DNA of 64,000 nucleotides from Trichoplax adhaerens (lineage: Eukaryota; Placozoa; Uniplacotomia; Trichoplacea; Trichoplacidae). Position numbers and translations under genes: made by a program. The stretch covers positions 1,911,740 to 1,975,739 of the forward strand of contig NW_002060947.1 of NCBI RefSeq assembly GCF_000150275.1. The letters run 5' to 3'. The notes below the pieces were generated by a model. It ran no database searches and was not told where the DNA came from. It was given only the letters and a program-made list of their open reading frames with translations. Positions 24,072 to 36,654 of the stretch are shown one piece after another (position 1 is the first letter of the stretch; each line of letters starts with the position of its first letter).

Positions 24072-24656
24072 TCATTTTTTACTATCATCATCTTTTGAGA
24101 TGGAGTTATTTCTCGGTAATCGCATATGTTCGAACCGTTTTACAAATTCGCCATCTTTTGAAGGCATAATGCTCCTCATTTTATCGCCAAATTCTTTAGC
24201 CTATTGTAAATATTAATACAGAGAATTATTCTACCATTCATCATTGGATTTGAATTGTATAGTACTACTGTAGACTATTCTTCATAGATTTCTGTCAACT
24301 TATTCCTTTGAATTACTCAAGATCAAACCGGAGAGTGATGAGTACTTTGAATTGAAGTTACGTACACTGTGAACATTGAAAAGAGTTCGAACTGATATGA
24401 TTGCCATTGCAAATCCACCACATGAGATTACTGTAGCCCAGCCTAAGGCTCTAGTTGCTAATCTTCCTCCTTCATATTGGCTATGCATGAATACATCTGG
24501 ATGTTTTCTTCTTGTTAATGAAATAGTAGCGCCAAAACCACCTAAAATTGATACCATTGAGATTCCGACAAGCACAGGTAATGCTATCGTATTGAAACTA
24601 AATTTGCTAGCTTTATTTTCCTCCTCCTCCGTTTTATCTATAGTTTCTTTTTCCAT
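24072..24656 (-). CDS. TMEM242: TMEM242 mitochondrial membrane protein
   Basis: Two-pass inner mitochondrial membrane protein; the vertebrate protein is reported to help assemble the ATP synthase c-ring and complex I. Two exons: 24366-24656 and 24072-24200, total 420 nt and 139 residues (human about 141). Exon 1 has an acidic N-terminus, a hydrophobic segment around VLVGISMVSILGGFGATISL, RRKHPDVF, then RALGWATVISCGGFAMAIIS and the conserved NVHS. Exon 2 continues AKEFGDKMRSIMP and ends SKKD-like basic/acidic, as in the family (FRSKMQSIFP in human). Intron 24201-24365 is phase 0 with donor AGT/gtacgt. Reading through the intron gives an alternative 118-residue form whose first residues look deceptively similar. 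Confidence 0.92.
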
Positions 24657-26797
24657 CTTTCTGAATAAAAGCTGCCACCAACTGTAATACTAGAAATACT
24701 AATTAATACGAATAAAAAAGAGGCAAGCAATTAGGCTTGCTACAAAATGCATGCAACACTTTTGCACCTCCATTTTTAAGCTATTTTTATACTATCTGTC
24801 TCCAGTAAAGCGAGCATTAATCCAATAGATTAACCTAATCACTGAAAAATTCAACTAGTATATCAAGCAATAAACACAGGTAGGAAATATTACCGTCACA
24901 AGTATTAAAAATGTGCTGAAAGTCCCATATCAACCACTTTCAAGGCTGATCGAAATCCACTTTCCATTTTTTGCACAGCTCGCCAAAGATCTGCAAGCAA
25001 GCTTACAGTCCTATGGCTAAAGGTATAGTGTATGGTATAGTGCTTGAAGTAGTACGCTTTACTATCATGGGCTCACTATACTATGATTTTGTATGGAAAA
25101 GGATGGCCCAACGTGGCGATACGTCATAGTAAACAGCCCCAGGTACTCAAATAGCCTACAATGCAATAAAGAATTGTATGAGAAGCAGACAGGGCTAACG
25201 ATTCGTCTAGCAATCAATCCTGACGCCTTCCAAGAATATCGACTGACACTGTGCAGTACTTAATTCCATACCATACTTCTATACCTAGCTTGCGCTATAG
25301 TCGGATAAAAGCGATGTGGTATTGACCAAAAGCTAATAGCTCTGCAATTCCTGTTTCAGCGAAATCTTTCAAGTATCCTTGCTCATTAAATTTGTTCTAC
25401 AGGCTTTACAATCTATCTCCGACCTTCATAATGAAGAAAATAGTCTATAGACTCAAAGATGACTCAGAAAAGATGGAATACTCCGTTGTATCGGTGGTAA
25501 GATATTGAGAAAAATTGCCAATTATGACCTAGATTGTTGTTGTTGGAGGTGTCATGGAGAAATGCAGCAATGTGATTTTTGAACCAATTGCACAGTAAAT
25601 CGTCACCAGTACATTCTTTTGCAGCAATCAGCTGTATTGATAACTTAATAATAGGGTAAGAGATAGTGAACTACAGTAATTCCATCAGAGTTCCTACCAT
25701 AAAGTAAATTACGATTGATAAACATTCAGATGTAGGATGTCGAATGGAACTATGCTGTGCGTCGAATTAATCATTCGTAATTGGCCACGTATAGTATACT
25801 CGTAGACGTCTAAACTGTGATTGAGGGCGTGATGAGGACGATCTAGTAAAGTTATTTTCGTACTATTATACGCTAAATCATCACCAATGTATTCTTTACT
25901 AGCAATGAAATGGATTTAGTGTTCTATCGGATAATAGCACAAAGTGAATGGATTCCATGAGACATTTTTACCCTATCCTTGATCGCCGTTGTTGATAAAC
26001 ATTCAATGTGCAATGGAATGATACTAGTCATAGCCTCCGGCTTTACAGGATACGTAAATTTATAATCAAGACAGAAATGGTTGTTAAGACATTATGGAGA
26101 CGGTGTAACAAAGTTATCTTGGTGTAAATTGCAAAGTAAATCGTAACCTAAGCATTCTTTAGTACCAATCAACTGTATTCATGGCGCTGCAGGATTACGC
26201 GTACAACACAGAATGAACTAATTCCATCACACATTCTTACCATGTCGTCGATTGATGTTATCGATAAATACCATATCTACATGCCAGATGTCGGATGCAA
26301 TAACACTAGTCATAGGCTCATGTCTCATTCTTGATCATGCGGTATGCATGCAAATGCCTGATACAGTTAGCTAGCTAATTTCTTAGAAATAGAAGGGAAA
26401 TAACACCAGTAAGTAAGTGGCCAAATCATCGTTCTTTTTACCCTTTGGTGATTTACAGACCATAACGGCTTGATAGATGCTATTTCAATGCTTGAATTGC
26501 AATCTTAGTGTTAACCCATAGATAGAAGGGCAGAAGTGAACCATGTCTTATCGTACAGTACAGTATGTTGCACTAAGGGTCGCATTAGCTGCTTTTATTT
26601 ATTTCTCATTTGATCTTGGATTCAGTCTATAAATTATGAACAGTAGTCGGCTTCGGATATCCTTTGTACATTTAGATCGTTCATCTGCGTTGGAATAATA
26701 TTGGCATTTAAATTGCAGCTAGTTGTATTTATATTAACTAGGTTTGTAAAGACCAGTGAATGTGATCAATACTTTAAAATTTTTGCTTTATTTGCAG
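24657..26797. other. Divergent intergenic region between TMEM242 and CRYZL1-like gene
   Basis: Should contain the TMEM242 promoter and the promoter plus first exon of the CRYZL1-like gene. Holds a three-copy tandem repeat (25540-26330). The missing first coding exon is probably between 26520 and 26700; candidates are an ATG at about 26544 (MSYRTVQYVAL) and one near 26637 (MNSSRLRISF, phase-0 donor at gtacat), neither decisive. Confidence 0.5.
25540..26330. repeat. Three-copy diverged tandem repeat, about 270 bp unit
   Basis: Copies near 25570, 25850 and 26112 share AAATC(G/A)T(C/A)ACC followed by (A/G)CATTCTTT and CAAT(C/G)A, then later TTCCATCA-type and GATAAACATTC words. Strongly diverged. 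Confidence 0.6.
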
Positions 26798-29554
26798 AAT
26801 TTCGACATACAAAGTATGCCGTTGTTCCAGAATGATGTCTTAATTAAAGTACATGCATGTGGCTTATCATCTGCTATCAAAGATTATCAGGTAGGAAAAG
26901 GACCTTTCAAAGTATAGGCCTTCTGTGTTCATCTTCATTTCTGCATATAGATAGATAATCTGTACACAGTGTATTGCTGGTAAATCATATTGAGACTTGC
27001 TTCTATAATACTATTTCAGTTACTATCTAAAAAGATTCGATTTTACATACGTATCGCATTTTAAAATTATATCTATATGAATTGATGTGGTGGTGTGGCC
27101 ATCTAAACAAACTTTTGGATCCTATACATATTTAGAACCTTGAACGAATCAATATGAAATTGAATCATGATACCGATATTCCGTATGGTAGAGAAGTTGC
27201 TGGAGTAGTGATTAAAGGTTATATGAATGTATCTTTAAATTTGATTGGTATAACAGATACGAAAAAACTTAATAGCATGATGTTGATGTATAGCAATTAT
27301 GAAACGTTTAATTACAGCCGTTACCTTGCTGCTAATTATTAAAAATATGTGATTCGATATAGCTAACATTGAGTTTGCTCCGCTTGTTTGCAATAAACTA
27401 TTTAGCTCATTCTTCTGTGACAAGATTTTTCCTTGGTGATCAGGTTGTTGGTAAGTTTTATAGTTCCTTAAGCGTGATAAGGGTCTAACTATGGATAAAT
27501 GTGGAATAATTTTACATATTCCTATAATTCACATATGAAATGAAGGAGTAAATAGCATTAGTATTACTATCCGGACGTAAACCGTTATATTACTGTTTTA
27601 TCGCTCTTCGACGTTCACTAAATATATTATTTCGCTTCCTTCAGCTAATGCTAACTAACATAACTATTTACTGTACCTTTTAGGGTTTATTCCATTAGAC
27701 TCGACATATTCTGGCTGTGGTCAATATTGCGTTATTTCTGCGTATAATATAGGTAAGAAATAGAAATATTTTATTATGATGGATAATACGAGCTTAGCTT
27801 GCAGAAGTTGCTATTTTTCATGTATACTGCGTTAGAGATCTTACCTTCTTTTATTGTCCTGTTATGGTAGTTCATAAGCCTGTCAACGTTAGCTCGACAT
27901 TGGCTGCAGCATCTATCATTGATGGCATTCGTGCATATACGGCGTTGCATTATCGAGCACATATAGAAAAGAATTCATATGTACTAGTTTGTGATGGAAC
28001 ATCGGTCAGTAATTAGTAATTCACCCTTTCGCTGTATATCTGCAATATTGTTTATTTGCTGTTATCACGGTGACAATCTTTACCCTTTGTGACAGAATTT
28101 TGGCATGATCACTATGCAACTTGCGTTATCATGGGGGGCAAAGGTAGTTTGACTACTTATTTGAAATCATATCAGTATACGTGATGCGATAAGTTTAATA
28201 TTTATCTCTTACTACAAATATTCGTATGAATACTTGAGCGTAGGTCATAACGATAGCGTCTACGGAAGATGAAAAAATTCTTTTACATACATTCAAGGAA
28301 GATCACAACAGTATGCTTTTTGTGTGCTCGTAATTCGCAAGAATGGCTGATGATCATGATATACTGAACACCACTAATAATACATTTTTTAAACTATAGT
28401 TTCGGTTATAGAACTTGGCAATGTGAATAATGCGAGCTTGATATCGGCCTGTTTAGAATTGACGGGAGGATTAGGAGTCGATGTCATCGTGGACAACGGA
28501 GGTATGATAGATACATTATTCATATATATATACGCGTGTATACACTGTGGAGCTGAATATCAATGTGACGGTTATGACTATTGATAAGTTTATAATTTGA
28601 TGGCCAGTCATTTAAAGATTACAACTATTTCATCGTAGTTTATAACAATTGCCTGACCTCTGTTGCCCATGAAAAAGTACGAATGGCAGTCGATCAGAAC
28701 GTTACCAGTAATGCAGCGTCTATGGCTACGGATGCATACAATAAATATAGACCTTATGTTCATGATATCATTTCATGCCTTGCTATTGGCGGCAGCTGGA
28801 TAACATCGCAGGCTGACTTACAGGTATACCATAACGTGATTGTCGTATTTACTTAGTGTTTCCTTTATGGCTATGCATTGTAAGCACTTAGAAATAATAT
28901 ATTGAGATATCTACGTTGCTACAATGATATACCGTGTCTCGCATATTTATAGATTGATCCTCCCGATACGGAAATATTGTATATGAAAGGTGCATCAGTT
29001 GGCTTTATCTTTGAACATGCCTGGACATTATCGTCAAGTAAGCCAAGCTAACATTTGTTGGATTATTAATGATGACTATATAAAATTAGTTTTAATGTCA
29101 TCATTTTTTTATTTAGGTAAACAAGGCTGTTTTTTGCGTATCCTTTCATAAATAATTAATGACAACATAGATAATAAGCTTAGCTAAATTTTAGAAGTCA
29201 TTTGCTAATGATCATTGAGCTTTGAGCTATTCTTATTTCCTGAACTAGCGTTCAATTCTAGATATATTGGACGACTTGATGAATAAATTGGCTAGTGATG
29301 CTATTAGGTAGTAAGGATTCATTATCAACATGCTCATAATTTAAGCGACTATATCGCTACTGTTAAACAGTGATATAGGCTAACAAATGGTATTTTCTAT
29401 TTTGATACTTAAAAAATTACTGTCAATATTATTTCAAAGGCCGAATGTTACACAATCGGTATCATTAGACGATTGTCCTTATGTTCTATCCTCCATGGGT
29501 GAAGCAGATTGGACATTTGGCAAGAGAGTTATGGTTGAATCTTCCAGTAGCTAA
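26798..29554 (+). CDS. CRYZL1: CRYZL1-like quinone oxidoreductase-like protein (MDR family)
   Basis: Medium-chain reductase/dehydrogenase family member of the zinc-less quinone oxidoreductase type; the human protein's substrate is not established. Thirteen exons: 26798-26890, 27136-27217, 27406-27450, 27684-27752, 27871-28004, 28096-28143, 28244-28310, 28400-28501, 28678-28823, 28953-29037, 29117-29137 (21 nt), 29262-29307 and 29440-29554 (TAA); 1053 nt in phase. GroES-like part: VLIKVHACGLS, PYGREVAGVV, FFLGDQVVG; then AAASIIDGIRAYTALHY; nucleotide-binding region NFGMITMQLALSWGAKVITIA; LTGGLGVDVIVDNG; IGGSWITSQADLQIDPPD; GCFLHILDDLMNKL. Each block lines up with human CRYZL1 at the same spacing. 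About 10-20 N-terminal residues are encoded by an unidentified upstream exon. No zinc-ligand pattern of classical ADH is seen. Confidence 0.9.
29138..29261 (+). other. U12-type GT-AG intron in the CRYZL1-like gene
   Basis: The donor TTGC/GTATCCTTTC matches the minor-spliceosome 5' site exactly. TTCCTGAAC, a near-perfect U12 branch site, lies about 17 nt before the acceptor ttctag/AT. Phase 1 joins C-AT to give GCFLHILDDL, aligning with GKYLCILKDV of the human protein. The upstream exon is only 21 nt. Confidence 0.85.
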
Positions 29555-32030
29555 GAATAGTGGATGTGAAGATCAGTAATTGATAAATGTTATGGTAGAA
29601 TAATATTAAGATAGTTTAATATTCTCGAAGATAGAGTAGATTTTATCAGAACAAAGTTAAAATGAAGGAAAACTGCTTGAATCTGGTTTATTATATGAAT
29701 ATTACTTAACTTGAAGTAATGTTTACGTGCAGTTCTAACTAGCTTTATGCAGATTACAGTTATATGAACTGTATCATTTGGGTAAATAGAATGGAAATGA
29801 AAAGACGATGATAATATTAAATCTATTGTAGGTAGTTAGAATGTTTTCCCGCTGGATTTAATACTATCTAGAGACGATATCATAAGTGTACATATGTTTT
29901 GATGTGATGGCGTCACCGTTCCATCAAATATTTTGACGTGTCTTATTTTATCTTTGTATTTCATGTGATTAATTATCGAATGGAAATTATTCAGGATTTG
30001 ATATGCTTGTTTTACATTTAATTTTGAACGATGGTTGTTCTAAATCTTGTGGTATGTTAAAATTGTACTAGTTGATTTTTAGTAAAGAATTAGGCCCACT
30101 GTGCCATCTTTATAAAATATAATAGGTATAAGAGTAGTAGAGTAGAAAGAGTTCTATACATCCATTTGGGATTAGTTATAATGCGCGTATGAGAACATGG
30201 AGTGATTTGCAAGTAGTTATGCAAGCATATATTGATGCTGTGATGAAATAACGAAAGATAGACAGAAAGTAATACATTATTCTATCTTTGACCTAAGAAC
30301 AGCATGTACGCGTTTAAGAAATTAATCTAATGGATTGGAATCATTGTGGACCACATAGTAATTTCTGCTTGTATTATTTTTTACTAATATTGTGGGTTTT
30401 AAGTTCATTACATTAGAGTGAAATTAGTATAAGTTGCCGACATAATCGGAATCGTAGCAGGAGATTATTCATACTAATCATTAATATTGATGTAGTTTCA
30501 GCTATTGTCAAATTTACCTATTATTTTTTCGATGTTCAAAGTGAAATCAAGATAAACTGTTTATATAATTATAGTTGTAACAAGAAATTATCCATATTCA
30601 TCCTTAAATATCGATCTACTTTCAATTATGACCAAATCTTTATATTGCATTTCACGGCATTAAAAGTGAAACCCAGATAAACTGTTAACATATAGTAATT
30701 GCTGTAGAATTATAGCAAAAGATAGTCCATGTTCAGCATTGATATCGATCTAGGTTAAATTATGTTTAAATCTGCTCATTGCTTTTACCTACATTAAGAG
30801 TAAAATTATAATAAATTTCTCACATACCATAATTAATTTTATAGTAAGAGATCGTCTACGGTAACGCTTAATGTCAATCTAACTTTAACTATGATCAACT
30901 GACTCAATACCTTAGGTATTGCAAATGCAAGGTTGTAAGTTGGACGGGCATTAGTGAAAGAATTTGGATCTTTTTATTCTAAAATGGCTCTAGTAATACG
31001 TACTCTATTATTCCTGTTCTGGCAGAAAACCTTACTCTTTGTAATAGTCTACACCCTTATCTATTGGTATATCCCTGCTAAAATATGGAAAAATTTATTC
31101 GATGATTTCAACAGCACTTATTCCCTGCTCGGTAAAGTATGCAATCCTATCTGAAAATCGGTTTCTATAACAAAGTAATGCATTTACGTAAATATGTCTA
31201 AAATGTAATACAATATCAAGCCCATGAAGTGGTTGTATCATAGTATTTTCATTACTTGCTGTCTCTTAATTAAAGCTATATGACTTAACATCGAGTATCA
31301 ACGCATATGTTAGCTGAAATACTCATACATGCTTTAGTCATAATGATGATCCGTTTGCATCTATTCCCTAATAATATTATCTAATGTTTATAACTATAAT
31401 TCAATTAATTAAAAAATCTATAAGCAAATTTGGATCTAATCGATATTTCACCTCGATCAACCCATTTCAAATAAAACTAGTCTCCATGATCGATAGTTCA
31501 TATCGATTGATGGCTAGAAAGAAAAATCTTCTTAATGCAGTCTGACTCATTTCTCTATACAGCTATTTGATGTACTTAACATACTGATACAAGTTAGAAC
31601 AATAGGTACAATATAATTATCAATAATATCTATTGATTACTATTAGATAATTAATCAATGCCTGCCGTTGTTCCATTGTAATAGACACTTTGATAACCCT
31701 AGGGCCATTCCATTGTATCCAGTCGAATAGAGTAAGTTAGTCACTGCAGTCAATTTTCTAATTGGAAATTGTATTAGTGGACAGAAGAGGAATTGTATTA
31801 TGAGTGATAAAATGATTGAATGATAGCCAAGCTGAATACTACTATTTATCAATCCATTGCCTTATTGAGTGATGACAATGACCAACATATCGACGAGACT
31901 CATTTGAAACATTCGTCATCAAGTTGGATAGAAATTTCAATTACATACCTTAGTTACTGTTACTTTATCCCCTCTACTACCTTCTCAACAGGGTTAAAAT
32001 CACCCCCATCATTATAACTAGTGATCTAAA
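29555..32030. other. Intergenic, between CRYZL1-like gene and androglobin first exon
   Basis: Holds the CRYZL1-like 3' UTR, a four-copy tandem repeat (30415-30905) and the region upstream of the most distal androglobin first exon. A 66-codon hydrophobic ORF near 30954-31154 has no recognisable relatives or splice context and is not called. Confidence 0.5.
30415..30905. repeat. Four-copy diverged tandem repeat, about 125 bp unit
   Basis: Each copy begins with a form of (A)AGTGAAA followed by ATAAACTGTT-like text, then GTAA-CAAGA-ATTATCCAT, and ends with AT(C/T)GAT(C/G)TA-TTTCAA-TATG. Copies begin near 30415, 30539, 30662 and 30793. Confidence 0.7.
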
Positions 32031-32236
32031 ATGAATGCACAAAGTAGTTTGACATTGCCACAAATTGTTAGATTAAATACGACACTACGACGTTGGAAAA
32101 AACATGCTCGTCAATCGGCCGAAAGCAATCGATCACCTAGAGAAATGACTTCGTTATCATCACCACCATTAAAGCCTGGTAAAGTTTATTCATTGCCATC
32201 GCCAATCATACCATCTCGTCCTGTTGCAAGTAATAG
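32031..32236 (+). CDS. ADGB: Candidate alternative first exon A of androglobin
   Basis: ATG-initiated open exon of 68 codons plus two bases, starting MNAQSSLTLPQIVRL and rich in Ser/Pro/Arg, ending at AG/gtgagt (phase 2). The only androglobin acceptor that fits is 43479, where codon AG-A gives Arg then SGNLSSL. Coding is supported by a good donor, an in-frame ATG and proline/serine codon use. I see no other gene it could belong to, but there is no homology evidence, and splicing over 11 kb is an inference. Confidence 0.5.
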
Positions 32237-32999
32237 GTGAGTTTAATTCTGAGTAACTCTCAGTTGGCTATAATTTGATTTTATATATACATATGTATTT
32301 TTTAGGAATTGAGATTAGAGATAAATAGTCACTCTTTTTCTTATATTATTATTGTTGTTGGTTAACGCCAGATAGATTATCAATTTGTTATCATCATTAA
32401 AAATTAACAGATGAAATACATCGATAGTAAGATTAATTTATGACGAAAGGTCGTTTTCAAACATGGAGACTATCTTACATGTCGTTTAGTTGAATTAAGC
32501 CAGTTAGAATACTGAATAGAGGAGCGCTATGTAGTACTATGGAGAAAACATATTGTAATGATTCATGTTGAATAGGTTAAACTGATTCTTAACCAATATT
32601 TTCAAGCTGTGCAAAATAGGATATCGATGCTACTTTACTCTATGTAATTCTTTAAGAACATTAATTACTCTCTAATATTTATGAATTCTACTAGTTTAAT
32701 CGCTAATGATCGGCAGTAAATCATTTTAGAAGAACTAAATACAGGACAATTACTTGATGATGGGTAGAATGAGAGATCAATAATCGTATCCATTATCAAG
32801 ATCCAATGATGACAACATTGTCATGAAGGGAAAGTAATTGACTCGAGTCTAGTCAAGAACTATTGGTATTAAATTATAAGTTAGATAATATCTTCATAAT
32901 CGATCGGACGATTATTAGCTAGCTTAAATGACAAAAAAAGCATAGGCTATGCATTAAAATTTAAACGATGATCAACTTATTCTTAAGCTAGCGCATAAG

Positions 33000-34300
33000 A
33001 GATGTAATAATGACCTAATATGCCTAGGCATCGAAACTTACCTAAAAACAATGTTAAAGGTTAATTTCAACGATAGCATAGATGAATATTTTTCCAATGT
33101 TGCCATTTCTGCTGTACTGGATCGATGTATTGCTAAAATATCGTCTCATTTCAATTCAAATGATAGCTAATCTATTTCAAATTTGTGGAAGAAAGAGATG
33201 CGCTGATCATAAAATGTTCATGTAAAGCAACGCAATGACAACATTCAAAGTTATCTTATAGGATAACCTAGATTAATAATCCATTGATGCGGTTCTGTCT
33301 CACGTATTGGGGCAAATCATTCCTTTAAGCAATAATCTCATTTGAATTCAAATGATGATCAATTTAATTTTAAATTTGTAGTCATTAGCAAAGAGACTGA
33401 TTATAAGCTATAAATCTAAATGTAGCCCATACCTATGCCATATTCAAGGTTAAGATAGATTATCTTCTTGATACCATAAACTCTACTACATTGGATTATT
33501 TCGTTTTTTGAAAAGTAAAATCTCATTTAAATTTCAATAATGGGCAATTAGCTTTTAAATTATAATTTTATATATCTGAATTTAGCCAATAGCTAAGCAA
33601 TGGTTCATGTTCAAAGATAAGATACATTAATAATTAACTTTTTGATATAATGAGCTCTACTACGTTGGATGGATTCGTTCCTTCAATGGATAATCTTATT
33701 GAAACTTTAAACTAATGATCATCTGTATTCATATGATTAGAAGACCGATCGTGTAATATCTATTCTACCGTATTAATAGAGCCAATAGTTTGGTTATCGA
33801 TCATTTTCAGGAATGAAACGGTTGAATAGCTTATAAATAGAATCCATTCTCCTATGGTTGATCGATTTAGTAACCCTTAAAACGATAATCACCTTCGAAA
33901 GATGGTCAATTTATTTTTCAATCTATGTATGTGCGAATGAGAAAGTAAACTCTCTGTATCTAAATAAACTCAATCATAGCATGGTAGGTTGTTTTAAGAG
34001 TATTCTAAACCGATAAGCCATAGATGAAGAAAATTCCATCACTGCACGTCGAATGTAATCATCGTCACTCTTACTTTATGTGATTGATTCGTTCCTTGAA
34101 TGATCATTCTATTTTAATTCAATGATTTGCTAATCATTTTTCTCAATCTTATACGTGCAAGTGATGAGAAAAGAAGCATTCTACATCAAAATGAACCCTG
34201 CTATGATATAAAGAGTTGTTTTAAAGACATTCTAAATCATCATTCTATAGAAGCATAGAAAATTTTACGAGCCTATACCTGACGGAATTGTAATCAATTT
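33000..34300. repeat. Diverged tandem array, roughly 190-250 bp monomer, at least five copies
   Basis: Recurring landmarks in order are TCTCATTT-AATTCAAATGAT-ATCAATT, then GCCAATAGCT or AGCCATAG, TTCA-GTTCAAAG, and a TA(C/T)T(A/G)-TGGAT-(G/C)ATT(C/T)GTTCCTT block. Divergence is high and boundaries are approximate. Confidence 0.55.
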
Positions 34301-35089
34301 TACTTCATGTAATGGAAATATTCATTGCAACAACAACGTCATTTCCTGATGAGTTAAGGTATTGAATGATCAACATTGGAGTTTTTAACCATTTCCATCA
34401 ACTCAGGATAAGCCTTAGATGGTATCGAGATGCATTGGTATGTCGTTATTATTTATTTTTCTTGTTGTTTGTCTAAGTACACTGTTGCGAACAAACACTG
34501 AAAACAATGGCCAAGTTATCATTTGTCGATTACATTTAGAGCGAAGAGAATTTTATTTTATTCTTATTGATACACAGATAGACTCTGATATCCTTTCCAT
34601 TTTTTTAAATGGAATTTTCAATTATTGAATAGTCCTTAAGGATGTCGACAATCCGCGATCGATAGAGAAATTAGACAGAAATAGCTCAAAATGGCGATTT
34701 GACTACTCGACTTTTCAAATCCCGATAGCCGGATTATTCTTTCCTTCGATACTGTTAGCAACGTCTTTGTTCAATGAACAAGGAAGTTCAATCGAATAAA
34801 TTAAATTAATGAATATTATAAGGTAGCATGAGTTCATAGAGTTGTATTCTACTTGCTAAATTGTTTATTGAAGTGGTTATCACTTCTTAGGACAGAAAGA
34901 AATAGTTTCAATGTCGCTCTTTTCCACAGCCCTTCATTTTTGTCATCGATAGTTCAAAAAGGCGCAACTAAGTATTGCTCCAATTTGACTATTGATTGAT
35001 TTTACCATGGGTGCAAAGAGCAATCGTCCATTATACCATTCATGGTCACATCTTGTTGTCATCGTGATAGCTATTATTTTTTTTTGAAT

Positions 35090-36090
35090 AGTTATAAAAG
35101 CTCTGATCGACTGTTGACCGTCTTTTGCTTTTGACTTATTAACGCCACGAGTACAAAAGGCAATAGGTAAAATGGATAGACAAATTAAGGGATTACCTAC
35201 TGTTGCCATTTGAACGCTATTTTTTCAATAGTTATAAAGTACTGTAATAGGCTTAAGGAAACTTTTACTTACATCCCAGAATTTTATCCGAGATGGTAGT
35301 AACATGGCGACGAAAATGGAGACTTACGTAGTACGTATGCCGTTACTATCCTCACTATTCCTTTAACAGTTGTCAAAATAATTATCGGATCAATCTCACG
35401 ATTTAAATGACAATTTCTTCATGTTATGAATATCAAGAGCAGATTTGAAACTGCTATAATACTGAAGACTTCTATAGGGCTATCATCATATTAATCTTTT
35501 TCAGCAGTTATGAAAACTTTCATCAAACAGTAAGATTGTTATAATGGTCGAGGCGTTGTTGTATACTGGATCGCTTTCGTTTTAACCATGACGAATTTCC
35601 TTGTTCGCCATAAAAACATTATTAATATAACTAATATTTTGAATTGCGTGCGACTGGGTCATCTGACAAAATTGAAACAATATCCTATAAATACTAAGGA
35701 TAGTTTTCAAATGGTTACAGTGTCCCTACACAAATCGAGATTTGTACTGTATGTACAGTAGTTATCATGACGATGGTTATCCTTCAACGATTATAAAACT
35801 TTTCATAGACTATGGTAATGCTAGTTCCTTAATCTGAAGTAACCTCCTACTCGTATGAATGCTAGTGCCAATTGCAAAATGGCTCTACAAATCGAGGCTA
35901 CCCAGTTGTCATCATGATCGATGTTTTTTTTCAACGATTCTAAAACTTTTCATCGACTACAGCTAGCCTCCTATGAATGCAAGAGTTAATTTTAAATTAC
36001 TAAACAAATGGAAGTTTCTACGTAGTTGTCATTGTGATGATTTCTTTCAACGCTTCTAAAACTTTCCATTGACTAACGCTAGCCCCTTAA
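35090..36090. repeat. Diverged tandem array marked by TTATAAAACTTTCATCGACT
   Basis: Variants of this 20-nt word occur near 35091, 35228, 35508, 35791, 35938 and 36053, usually after a T-rich run and TCAACGATT, and followed by CTAGC-CCTTAAT and a GAATGCAAGAGT-type word. Monomer spacing is irregular, 115-280 bp. Confidence 0.6.
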
Positions 36091-36654
36091 TTTGCAATAG
36101 CTTCTGTGATATTATGGATTCGTTACTAAAAGGCTAGATCATAGACGAGGAAACAGACTGGTTGAGCTTAAGGAGATATCAGCATTTTGTTTAGAGTCCA
36201 CGAGGAGCGTAAATCAGGAAAGAAAAAATATCTCGAGTGAATCAAGTCTATGAGAAATGTCGAGTATACCGAAGTTATCCACGTATTTACAGTACAATAT
36301 ACCATAATCTAATAATTAATTGGTAGTAATATTTAATAACTGTGCTAGGGGGTCAGATTTATCTCATACTTTATCTGTCATAGCATAGCATTTTGTCAAC
36401 ATATTACGGCCTGCAATAAATGCAAGAGTCAATTCTAAAATGGTTAAACAAATCGAGGCTGTTACATTTCATAAGTGCAAAAGGCAATAGCATTGCGGAT
36501 ACTTATATCCAGATGATTCTTTAGTATCGTATTTACCAAAAACTATAGACGGAAATTTTCGTCCCACTGTACCATTATAATCGAATTAAATTAATTTCTA
36601 CACAATAGTACATCTGGACGTATAGAACAGTAGAGGATTGAATTAAGCGAGAGT

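Noticed and set aside
26637-26668. Possible first coding exon of the CRYZL1-like gene (MNSSRLR...) including an ATATCCTTT word that could be a U12 AT-AC donor
   Set aside because: No AC acceptor with a branch site precedes the next exon, which has an ordinary cag acceptor. A GT donor just after it gives phase 0 but the peptide has no clear match, so the 5' end is left open.
30954-31154. Hydrophobic 66-codon ORF
   Set aside because: No family likeness, no supporting exons, next to a repeat array.
34419-34628. 69-codon ORF with a signal-peptide-like start (MSLLFIFLVVCLSTLL)
   Set aside because: Lies at the edge of a repeat array, has no splice context, cleavage motifs or recognisable mature part; similar hydrophobic ORFs are expected in AT-rich DNA.
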